Shown: piece by piece, positions 6,903 to 13,575 of the stretch
How the letters are laid out: each line of letters begins with the position of its first letter
Numbering within the stretch: position 1 is the first letter of the stretch
Assembly: GCA_028289725.1 (NCBI GenBank)
Contig: JANQOH010000478.1
Location: 1 to 29,809, forward strand
Source of the DNA: Alphaproteobacteria bacterium
Lineage (GTDB): Bacteria > Pseudomonadota > Alphaproteobacteria > UBA7887
DNA: 29,809 nt
Direction: 5' to 3'
The notes under the pieces: generated by a model
What the model was told of the DNA's origin: nothing
The model's input: the letters and a program-made list of their open reading frames with translations, nothing else
The model's database searches: none
Program-made: the position numbers and the translations under genes

Positions 6903-7601
6903 ATGCACTTCCCTGATCCCCTCGTCCGTGGCACGCTTTTGCGCCGATATAAACGCTTCCTCGCCGATGTGCGTCTTGAGGACGGACGCGAGATTACGGC
7001 GCATGTGGCCAATCCGGGTGGCATGATCGGTTTGAAGGATCCGGGGATCGAGGTCTGGCTTTCACCGGCGCGCAACCCATCGCGCAAGCTACGTTGGTCT
7101 TGGGAACTCGCGCGTATCGATGGCGGGCTCGTCGGGGTCAACACCGCTTGGCCGAACCAGATTGTGGCCGAGGCGGTCGAAGCAGGGGCCGTCCCCGAAC
7201 TTGCGGACTATGATGGCCTCCGGCGCGAGGTGAAATACGGCAAAAACTCGCGGATCGACCTGCTTCTCGAGGCGCCGAACCGGCCACTCTGCTACGTCGA
7301 AATCAAGAATGTGCACTTGAAGCGGGACCACGGCGCCGAGTTTCCCGATGCCGTTACCGCGCGCGGAACCAAGCACCTGGGCGAATTAGCGGCGATGGTT
7401 GCCGACGGTCAGCGCGCGGTCATGTTCTACCTGGTGCAACGGGAAGATTGCGCCGATTTCCGTATCGCAGGCGATATCGACCCGACCTATGACGCGGCAT
7501 TTGGAGCCGCGCTGGACAAGGGCGTCGAGGCGCTGTGTTATGCCTGCCGGCTCACCACCGACGGCATCACGGTGGATGCGCCCTTGCCGATCATCCGGTA
7601 A
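6903..7601 (+). CDS. sfsA: SfsA, sugar fermentation stimulation protein homolog
   Basis: A 232-residue protein of standard SfsA length. It shows the family's opening (LVRGTLLRRYKRFLADVRLEDG), the HVANPGGM segment, GVNTAWPNQIVAEAVEAG, and the conserved core SRIDLLLEAPNRPLCYVEIKNV, followed by FPDAVTARGTKHLGEL. The D...ExK arrangement in that core resembles the active site of PD-(D/E)XK nucleases, to which SfsA has been linked; the original E. coli phenotype was effects on maltose utilisation genes. It is the first of three plus-strand genes (sfsA, map, radC) in the arrangement common in alphaproteobacteria. The molecular function is not settled. Confidence 0.92.
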   Translation: MHFPDPLVRGTLLRRYKRFLADVRLEDGREITAHVANPGGMIGLKDPGIEVWLSPARNPSRKLRWSWELARIDGGLVGVNTAWPNQIVAEAVEAGAVPELADYDGLRREVKYGKNSRIDLLLEAPNRPLCYVEIKNVHLKRDHGAEFPDAVTARGTKHLGELAAMVADGQRAVMFYLVQREDCADFRIAGDIDPTYDAAFGAALDKGVEALCYACRLTTDGITVDAPLPIIR

Positions 7602-7654
7602 AGGCCATATGACTACCGTTTCTGGTTGCTTGGCCGTGTTGGCTGTGACGTGGG

Positions 7655-8527
7655 ATGAGACAGGGAACGGATCGACCTAAGGTGACAACGACAACGCCGC
7701 AATTGCATCCGGTGGAAACGCCCGCGCGCGGGACCGAACAGGGCCGCTCGATCAAGCTGCACGATGCCGAGGGATTCGAGGGCATGCGCAGGGCTGGCCG
7801 GTTGGCCGCCGAAGTGCTGGACTTCATCACGCCGCACGTAAAACCGGGTATCACGACAGGCGAAATTGATCGCCTGTGCCACGACTATATCGTGAAACAC
7901 GGTGCGATCCCGGCCCCGCTCAATTATCGCGGCTTTCCGAAATCCGTGTGCACGTCGGTCAATCATGTGGTGTGTCACGGCATCCCCGATGACGCCAAGA
8001 AATTGGCCAAGGGCGATATCGTCAATATTGATATCACCGTGATTCTCGATGGCTGGCACGGTGATACGAGCCGCATGTTTTGGCTGGGAAAAGTGCCGCG
8101 CAAGGCTGAACGCCTGACCCAGGTGACCTATGACGCGATGATGCGCGGCATTGATGTGGTGCGCCCTGGCGCGACGCTGGGCGACATTGGCTATGCGATT
8201 CAATCCTTTGCCGAGTCGGAACGCTGCTCGGTAGTGCGGGACTTTTGCGGCCATGGCATCGGCCGAGTCTTTCATGATGCGCCGAGCGTGCTGCATTACG
8301 GGCGGCCTGACGAGGGCTTGACGCTTCGCGAGGGCATGTTTTTCACAGTCGAGCCGATGATCAATCTTGGCCGGTTCGACGTGAAAGTGCTGTCCGATGG
8401 CTGGACGGCCGTGACAAAAGACCGATCTTTGTCCGCGCAGTTCGAACACACCATCGCGGTAACGGCGGACGGCCACGAAATTTTCACGACGTCACCGTCC
8501 GGCCTCCATCACCCACCCTACGCCTAG
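7655..8527 (+). CDS. map: Type I methionine aminopeptidase
   Basis: A 290-residue enzyme that removes the initiator methionine from nascent proteins. The five dimetal ligands of the pita-bread fold are all present: D126 (NIDITV), D137 (GDTS), H200 (GHGIG), E233 (VEPM) and E264 (QFEHT). Each is offset by 29 from the E. coli ligands, so the only difference is an N-terminal extension. That extension (residues 1-30, Thr- and Pro-rich) may mean the true start is further downstream, for example near residue 44 (MRRAG) or at an alternative codon. It starts 53 nt after sfsA, and radC follows after 10 nt, so map and radC are co-transcribed. Essential housekeeping gene. Confidence 0.95.
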   Translation: MRQGTDRPKVTTTTPQLHPVETPARGTEQGRSIKLHDAEGFEGMRRAGRLAAEVLDFITPHVKPGITTGEIDRLCHDYIVKHGAIPAPLNYRGFPKSVCTSVNHVVCHGIPDDAKKLAKGDIVNIDITVILDGWHGDTSRMFWLGKVPRKAERLTQVTYDAMMRGIDVVRPGATLGDIGYAIQSFAESERCSVVRDFCGHGIGRVFHDAPSVLHYGRPDEGLTLREGMFFTVEPMINLGRFDVKVLSDGWTAVTKDRSLSAQFEHTIAVTADGHEIFTTSPSGLHHPPYA

Positions 8528-8537
8528 GTATCATCCG

Positions 8538-9266
8538 GTGGCGCCGGCCAAATCCGGCCGTTCGGCCAGCACCCCCGACGCCGAGTCGGATGGTTCCCGG
8601 GATTCGGCTGGGCATCGGCAACGTCTCCGTGAACGATTCTTGAAAGGCGGCCCGGACGCGCTGGCCGACTACGAGCTCCTGGAGTTGCTCTTGTTCTCGG
8701 CGCTGCCGCGCCGCGACGTGAAACCGTTAGCTAAGAAATTGCTCGCCGAATTCGGCTCCTTCGCGGAGCTGATCGCTGCTGAACCGGCCCGACTGAGTCG
8801 CATTCGCGGTGTCGGCGAGTCGGTCATCGCGACATTGAAGATCGTCGAAGCCGCCAGCCACCGCGCGTTGCGCGATCATGTCATGGATCGACCGTCCATC
8901 AGTTCGTGGCAAGCGCTACTCGATTACTGCAGGGTCAGCATGCAGCATCGCAAATCGGAACAGTTCCGGATTCTGTTTCTTGATCGCAAGAATGTCTTGA
9001 TCGCCGACGAACTGCAGCAATCAGGAACGGTCGACCATACGCCTGTCTATCCGCGTGAGGTGGTGCGCCGTGCGCTCGAACTCGGTGCGTCGTCCCTAAT
9101 ACTCGTGCACAATCATCCGAGCGGCGATCCGACACCGTCACAGCAAGACATCGCGACCACCGAGCGCGTTGTCGAGGCGGGCAAGGCGCTCGGTATCAGC
9201 GTTCACGATCACCTGATTATCGGGCGCGACGGGCACGTGTCGCTCAAGGGTCTTGGCTATCTGTAA
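8538..9266 (+). CDS. radC: RadC-family JAB/MPN protein
   Basis: A 242-residue protein with a GTG start at 8538, 10 nt after the map stop. The N-terminal part holds the UPF0758 helical region (YELLELLLFSALPRRDVKPLAKKLL) and a helix-hairpin-helix (IRGVGESVIATLK, residues 89-101). The C-terminal JAMM domain has the metal motif HNHPSGDPTPSQQD with H191, H193 and D204. RadC was once assigned to DNA repair, but that link was withdrawn for E. coli and the molecular role is unknown. All motif residues are intact. The gene ends at TAA 9264-9266 and is followed by a run of three hairpins before the convergent bactofilin gene. Confidence 0.95.
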   Translation: MAPAKSGRSASTPDAESDGSRDSAGHRQRLRERFLKGGPDALADYELLELLLFSALPRRDVKPLAKKLLAEFGSFAELIAAEPARLSRIRGVGESVIATLKIVEAASHRALRDHVMDRPSISSWQALLDYCRVSMQHRKSEQFRILFLDRKNVLIADELQQSGTVDHTPVYPREVVRRALELGASSLILVHNHPSGDPTPSQQDIATTERVVEAGKALGISVHDHLIIGRDGHVSLKGLGYL

Positions 9267-9267
9267 T

Positions 9268-9400
9268 CGGCTAATCAATAGTAATGAGTCGATGACAGAC
9301 TGATTGCCGACCGCGCAGAATCGCTGTGTGCGATTCGTAATAATAGGCGATCAGCGTCGCCGGCGATTGCGATCCTACGCGCGATCGCCCGCGACGCTGA
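9268..9400. other. Three tandem hairpins filling a convergent intergenic region
   Basis: The 134 nt between the radC and bactofilin stop codons fold almost entirely. Hairpin 1: CGGC+AATCA (9268-9277, one bulged T) with TGATT+GCCG (9301-9309). Hairpin 2: GAATCGC (9318-9324) with GCGATTC (9330-9336), perfect, loop TGTGT. Hairpin 3: TCAGCGTCGC (9351-9360) with GCGACGCTGA (9391-9400), perfect, continuing after one C/C mismatch into GGCGAT/ATCGCC (9362-9367/9384-9389). Hairpin 3 abuts the bactofilin stop codon. No U-tract follows on either strand, so it is not a classical terminator. It could mark transcript 3' ends or be a small RNA. Confidence 0.55.
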
Positions 9401-9811
9401 CTACCAAGATTCGCGGCGTTGCTCCATGTCAGCGGCCGGGCGCCAGGGCCGAAGCCCCTTGATAGCGGCGCCTTTCTCAATGCTGAGTTCATGATGAAAA
9501 ATGGTGGCGTCGACTTTGGCGCTCTGCGCGACCTTTACCGTCATCGCTTCGATGCGGCCACGCAACTCACCCGCAATGTCGACGACATACGCTTTGAGCG
9601 ACGCCTCCACCTCTGCATTTTGCCCAATCGACACACTGCGCCCGCGGATTTCACCTTGGACATGACCGTCGATCATAACGTCGACATTACCGCTCATCGT
9701 TCCGTTTACGCTAAGGTTCGACGATATGAACGCAGGCTCACTGTCCGCCGGTGGGAGAGGCCGGGCCACATTGTTGTGCGGGGCATCTTCTTGTTGTCGA
9801 AGAAGTCTCAT
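9401..9811 (-). CDS. Bactofilin (polymer-forming cytoskeletal protein), short
   Basis: A 136-residue protein whose middle is a bactofilin beta-helix: repeated short strands with alternating hydrophobic residues and Gly turns (NLSVNGTMSGNVDVMIDGHVQGEIRGRSVSIGQNAEVEASLKA..GELRGRIEAMTVKVAQSAKVDATIFHHELSIEKGAAIKG). Bactofilins polymerise without nucleotide and scaffold cell-envelope synthesis or stalk and shape determinants. The N-terminal tail is short and Pro-rich. The chosen ATG at 9809-9811 lacks a close ribosome-binding site; a GGAGAG lies about 30 nt upstream with no suitable in-frame start between. It is 58 nt downstream of a second bactofilin on the same strand, so the pair is probably co-expressed and may co-polymerise. 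Confidence 0.85.
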   Translation of the reverse strand: MRLLRQQEDAPHNNVARPLPPADSEPAFISSNLSVNGTMSGNVDVMIDGHVQGEIRGRSVSIGQNAEVEASLKAYVVDIAGELRGRIEAMTVKVAQSAKVDATIFHHELSIEKGAAIKGLRPWRPAADMEQRRESW

Positions 9812-9869
9812 GCGCGTATGCGACCGGGAGCCGGTCGGCTCTCCTTTCCAGACACGAGGGGGACGTTAC

Positions 9870-10355
9870 TCAGCCGGCTTCAGGCTTGATTTCTTCAGCT
9901 GGCTTTGCCGCCGCCGCCGCAGTTGTTGCCGGTGCCTTGCCCGCACCGCCCTCGACAGCCTTGAGCTTGGAGACTTTCGCGTCGGCGCCCGCTTTGATGC
10001 GCCGGCAAGAGCCTTCCAGGATCGCACCGTCTTCAATCGCCAACGTGGCGTATTCGATATCGCCGGTCATCTCGCCGGATTTGGCAATGCCAACCGACCG
10101 CGCTTTGATCTCGCCTTCGACGACGCCGAGGATCGTCACCATCTCGGCGGTGATGGCGCCTTTAACGGTTGCGCCTTCACTGACGGTCAGGCCGCGGCTC
10201 GAAATATCGCCTTCCACCGTCCCGGCGATCACGACATCGCCATCGCTTTCCAAATTCCCGACCACTCTCAAGCCGGCGCTGATGACAGACTCCATTCCCT
10301 GCGTGTTTGGCGCATTCGACGTCATCGTGCCACTCGCCATCGGGCTTTCGTTCAT
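9870..10355 (-). CDS. Bactofilin (polymer-forming cytoskeletal protein), longer
   Basis: A 161-residue bactofilin. After an unstructured N-terminus (MNESPMASGTMTSNAPNTQG), the beta-helix core runs from about residue 24 to 125 with the diagnostic VGNLESDGDVVIAGTVEGDI, LTVSEGATVKGAITAE and GVVEGEIKARSVGIAKSGEMTGDI repeats. An Ala/Pro/Lys-rich disordered tail follows (residues 135-161), as in many bactofilins. I chose the ATG at 10353-10355 because GGAGG stands 5 nt upstream; an earlier in-frame ATG at 10377-10379 lies upstream of that site. It is first of the two-gene bactofilin operon and divergent from the pentapeptide-repeat gene, so the three may share a regulated promoter region. Confidence 0.92.
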   Translation of the reverse strand: MNESPMASGTMTSNAPNTQGMESVISAGLRVVGNLESDGDVVIAGTVEGDISSRGLTVSEGATVKGAITAEMVTILGVVEGEIKARSVGIAKSGEMTGDIEYATLAIEDGAILEGSCRRIKAGADAKVSKLKAVEGGAGKAPATTAAAAAKPAEEIKPEAG

Positions 10356-10449
10356 CTGGTCCTCCGTGTTGCTGAGCATATATGTAGCGCCCTCCTGAGC
10401 CTGCGCCTGATTCTGGTATAGTGCGCGAATTAGCTAGCATAGCAAGTCC

Positions 10450-10980
10450 ATGATGGTTCGATCAATGAAACTAGGCGTTTACGTTGCGGCTTTTAGTTTC
10501 GCGATCATCCTTTTCACGTATATCTGGTCCCAGAGAGAGTCGCGGGAGATTCTTTTTCGGCATCCGACGTCGGTGCCGTTGTCTTGCGAACGATGCGACC
10601 TGACAGCGATTCGTTGGAGCCATCGAGATTTGGAGGGCGCGATGCTCGCGGGTGCGAATCTGAGCCATGCGCGACTCACTTCGGCGCGCCTGACCGATGC
10701 CAACTTGCAAGGTGCGACGTTGAATCGCGCGATACTGTTTGGGGCGCAATTGGACGGCGCCGAGTTGCATGACGCGTCCCTCGTCGGGGCGAATCTCGCG
10801 CAGGCGTCCTTTCGCGGGGCGAATCTGTCGGGCGCGGATTTGCGCGAGGCGAATTTGGTCGGCGCCACCTTTACCCACGCGACTCTAACCGGGGTCCGGC
10901 TGGAGGGCGCGTTTCTTCACGACATCATCGTCTGCGATCCGGTCGCCGCCGCTGCGCTTGGCAAACGCGTTCGCTGCTAG
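10450..10980 (+). CDS. Membrane-anchored pentapeptide-repeat protein
   Basis: A 176-residue protein with one N-terminal membrane segment (about residues 8-26, GVYVAAFSFAIILFTYIW), a CERC pair near residues 46-49, and then about 20 pentapeptide repeats of the A(D/N)LXX type from residue 53 to 156 (for example GAMLAGANLSHARLTSARL and GANLSGADLREANLVGATF). Such repeats form a right-handed quadrilateral beta-helix. Most have no known activity; a few (Qnr, MfpA) mimic DNA and shield gyrase, but those are soluble, which makes that role unlikely here. A periplasmic or envelope-associated position is inferred from the anchor. A second possible ATG lies two codons downstream. It is divergent from the bactofilin pair. 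Confidence 0.85.
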   Translation: MMVRSMKLGVYVAAFSFAIILFTYIWSQRESREILFRHPTSVPLSCERCDLTAIRWSHRDLEGAMLAGANLSHARLTSARLTDANLQGATLNRAILFGAQLDGAELHDASLVGANLAQASFRGANLSGADLREANLVGATFTHATLTGVRLEGAFLHDIIVCDPVAAAALGKRVRC

Positions 10981-11146
10981 ACGGGCCCAAACCAATCGCT
11001 TGCCAGATGCGGGCGGGGCGGCAATCATCGCCGAGCGTGATATGAGTAGCGAAGGGGCTTAGAACGCTCCCGAGCGCGGATGGATACTGGCGAAAGTCGC
11101 AAAAGATGCACAGGCGACAATCAGAACATCTCTGTGGAGGAAAGAC

Positions 11147-11800
11147 ATGAAACTGTACTACGACCCAATCACGGTGAATTGCCGCAAGGTGATCGCCGGT
11201 CTTGACCTAATCGGTGCCGACTATGAGTCCGCCCACGTCGACTATTTCGGTGGCGGGCACAAAGAAGCGGCATTTACCGCGATCAACCCGAACGCCGAAC
11301 TCCCGGCCCTGGTGGACGGCGACATGAAGCTTTGGGAATCGAACGCGATCATGGTTTATGCGGCGGAAAAGACCGGCAATGCCGAGGCCTATCCGACGGA
11401 CCCCAAAGTCCGCGCTGACATTCAACGCTGGCTGCTTTGGGAATCGAGCAAATGGTTCGGCGCTTGCTACATCTATTTGGTGGAGAATGTCGTAAAGCCA
11501 ATTCTGGATGACAAACCCGATAATGCCGTGCTTGAGGGCGCCGCGCCAAATTTCCATCATCTGGCCGGTATCTTGGAGGAACGCCTGAGCGGTCAGGACT
11601 GGTTGTCAGCCGATCATCCGACGATTGCTGACATCGCGGTCGCCGCCCCGATGCATCTGCACGGTTTCCAAAAGCTGCCGCTTGAGAACTATCCGAACCT
11701 GCGCGCGTGGATGACGCGCGTCGAAGCGCTGCCGTGCTGGCAGAAATCCGACCCGGCTCCGCATCTTGCGCCGGAAGTCATCGCGAAGCTGGTGGCCTAA
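11147..11800 (+). CDS. Glutathione S-transferase family protein
   Basis: A 217-residue protein of normal GST length. The N-terminal thioredoxin-like domain (residues 1-76) includes MKLYYDPITVNCRKV, the cis-proline segment NPNAELPALVDGD and the glutathione-binding SNAI motif in WESNAIMVYAA. The all-helical C-terminal domain contains LSGQDWLSADHPTIADIAV, the conserved N-capping box region. Cytoplasmic; it would conjugate glutathione to electrophiles or reduce peroxides. GGAGG 6 nt before the ATG fixes the start. It stands alone, convergent with a dehydrogenase gene and separated from it by a strong bidirectional hairpin. The substrate cannot be inferred. Confidence 0.92.
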   Translation: MKLYYDPITVNCRKVIAGLDLIGADYESAHVDYFGGGHKEAAFTAINPNAELPALVDGDMKLWESNAIMVYAAEKTGNAEAYPTDPKVRADIQRWLLWESSKWFGACYIYLVENVVKPILDDKPDNAVLEGAAPNFHHLAGILEERLSGQDWLSADHPTIADIAVAAPMHLHGFQKLPLENYPNLRAWMTRVEALPCWQKSDPAPHLAPEVIAKLVA

Positions 11801-11810
11801 ACAAAGCAGC

Positions 11811-11839
11811 CGGGCCGGATCAACCCGAGATCCGGCCCG
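11811..11839. terminator. Bidirectional terminator between convergent genes
   Basis: CGGGCCGGATC (11811-11821) pairs perfectly over 11 bp with GATCCGGCCCG (11829-11839) around a 7-nt loop. It is followed on the plus strand by CTCCGTTTCTG and on the minus strand by a T-containing GCTGCTTTGTTT. It lies between the GST stop (11800) and the stop of the convergent dehydrogenase (11868), so it can serve both genes. Confidence 0.75.
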
Positions 11840-11867
11840 CTCCGTTTCTGCGGCGCCGATCGTCAGA

Positions 11868-12635
11868 TTACGGCAAAGTCACCAAACCGCCGGACGCGAC
11901 GTAGGTCTGGCCGGTGATGAAGCTTGCTCTTTCACTGAGCAGGAAGTGCGTCAGTTCGGCGATGTCTTCAGGTTTGCCGGTCCGACGCATGGGCGTTCGC
12001 GAGATGACGATCTGGCGGTTTTCCTCACTCATGTCTTTGGTCATGTCGGTGTCAATCAGGCCGGGCGCGACGCCGTTGACGCGAATTTCAGGCCCGAAAG
12101 CGTTGCCGCAATTGCGCACGAAGCCGATCACCGCCGCCTTCGACGTGCCGTAGGCTATCAACCGGTTCGGGCGGGTCGTGTTGGGGCGCAGTCCAGCGAT
12201 CGAAGAAATGCAAACGATGCGGCCGAAGCCGCGTTCGGTCATGCCGTCCTTGGCAAGCCAGACCGGATGGAAGGTTCCATTGATATTGACTTTCAAAATC
12301 TCGTTCCAGACATCCGCGCCCATCTCGGTGTCGTCGGCGAACTTGGCGATCCCGGCATTCGTCACCAACAAGTCGATCGGACCGAATTCGGCCTCGATCT
12401 CCTTATGCATGGCGGTGGCTTGATCGAGCTCCGAGACATCCGCTTTGTAGATCCGCCCCTCGCCGCCCGCTTCGTTGACCAACTTGCGGGTTTCGCGCGC
12501 TGCGTCCGCATCTGAAACATAGTTGATCGCAACTTTGGCGCCGGATTGGGCGAGACGCACGCATATCGCGCGCCCGATGCCGCGTGATCCGCCGGTTACC
12601 AGCGCGGTGCGCCCCTCAAACTCATTGTCCGCCAT
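11868..12635 (-). CDS. Short-chain dehydrogenase/reductase, 3-oxoacyl reductase-like
   Basis: A 255-residue classical SDR. It has the NAD(P) loop TGGSRGIGRAI (residues 14-24), the NAG motif (N93), the catalytic Ser in CISSIAG (about 144), Y162xxxK166 (AYGTSKAA) and the FabG/PhaB-like ending SFITGQTYVASGGL. It would reduce a 3-oxoacyl thioester or a similar ketone in the cytoplasm. I chose the ATG at 12633-12635, preceded by GGAGGG at 10 nt; an in-frame ATG 21 nt earlier lies upstream of that site. It is divergent from the next dehydrogenase gene. The exact substrate is uncertain: FabG, PhaB and sugar dehydrogenases share this pattern. Confidence 0.9.
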   Translation of the reverse strand: MADNEFEGRTALVTGGSRGIGRAICVRLAQSGAKVAINYVSDADAARETRKLVNEAGGEGRIYKADVSELDQATAMHKEIEAEFGPIDLLVTNAGIAKFADDTEMGADVWNEILKVNINGTFHPVWLAKDGMTERGFGRIVCISSIAGLRPNTTRPNRLIAYGTSKAAVIGFVRNCGNAFGPEIRVNGVAPGLIDTDMTKDMSEENRQIVISRTPMRRTGKPEDIAELTHFLLSERASFITGQTYVASGGLVTLP

Positions 12636-12805
12636 GACCGATATCCCTCCCACCATTGATACGGCGCGATTATTGCGGGGCCGGCATGGCTGGTCACGCG
12701 GCGAATTGGCGCATCGGCGTGTCGGTTTATGCTGGTTGCGCTACGCGGAGAAGAACGGATGATGGGACGACAACAACCGAAAAGACTTTGACTGGAGGTC
12801 GAGCA

Positions 12806-13492
12806 ATGGCGGAGAAACCATGTGCCCTGATTGTCGGTGCTGGTAGCGGATTGAGCGCAAGCTTGGCGCGCTTGTTCGCAAAGAATGGCTACGATATCGC
12901 ACTCGCCGCGCGCGATCCGGACAAGCTCGGTGAGTTGGTTCCGGAGACCGGCGCACGTGCCTATGCCTGCGACGGCAGTCGCGAAGCGGATGTGGCGAAA
13001 CTATTCGATGCGGTGGCTTCCGATTTCGGGGCGCTCGAAGTCGCCGTTTATAATGCGAGCTTCAGAACGCGCGGGCCGATTACGGAGATCCGTGCGGCGG
13101 ATGTCGAGAAGAGTTTGGCGGTCACCGTATACGGTGCGTTTTTGATGGGCCAGGCGGCGGCCAAGGTCATGTTGCCGCGCGGCCAGGGAAGCATCTTCTT
13201 CACCGGCGCCTCGGCCGGCGTCAAAGGCTATCCGCAGTCCGCGCCCTTCGCGATGGGGAAGTTTGCTTTGCGCGGTTTAGCTCAAAGCATGGCGCGTGAG
13301 CTGTCGCCGCAAGGTCTTCACATCGCGCATTTCGTCATCGACGGCGGGATTCGCCCGGTCGATATGTCTGTCGAAGGCGACAAAATGCTCGAACCGGACG
13401 CCATTGCAGAGACCTATTTGCACGTCCACCAGCAACATCGGAGCAGTTGGGCCTGGGAAGTCGAGCTGCGCCCCTGGGTCGAGACATTTTGA
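12806..13492 (+). CDS. Atypical short-chain dehydrogenase with Phe in place of catalytic Tyr
   Basis: A 228-residue SDR-fold protein. It keeps the cofactor loop GAGSGLSASLA (residues 11-21), an altered NAG motif (YNASF, 82-86) and the Ser position (FTGAS, S136). Where YxxxK is expected it has F148-A-M-G-K152. The neighbouring KFALRGLAQSMAREL and HFVIDGGI segments match a known SDR subgroup in which the Tyr seems generally absent. It may therefore bind a nucleotide without normal oxidoreductase chemistry, or use another acid. The ATG at 12806 has GGAGG 9 nt upstream; the earlier part of the open frame has no similarity. It is 83 nt before the aldolase/dehydrogenase fusion, on the same strand, and possibly co-transcribed. 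Confidence 0.85.
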   Translation: MAEKPCALIVGAGSGLSASLARLFAKNGYDIALAARDPDKLGELVPETGARAYACDGSREADVAKLFDAVASDFGALEVAVYNASFRTRGPITEIRAADVEKSLAVTVYGAFLMGQAAAKVMLPRGQGSIFFTGASAGVKGYPQSAPFAMGKFALRGLAQSMARELSPQGLHIAHFVIDGGIRPVDMSVEGDKMLEPDAIAETYLHVHQQHRSSWAWEVELRPWVETF

Positions 13493-13575
13493 TCGCCGAA
13501 GATTGCGCCGCCGACCGGTTGACCATTTGAAAAGGCGACCGTATTCAAAGCCATTGCCCGCCAACCGAGGAATGA

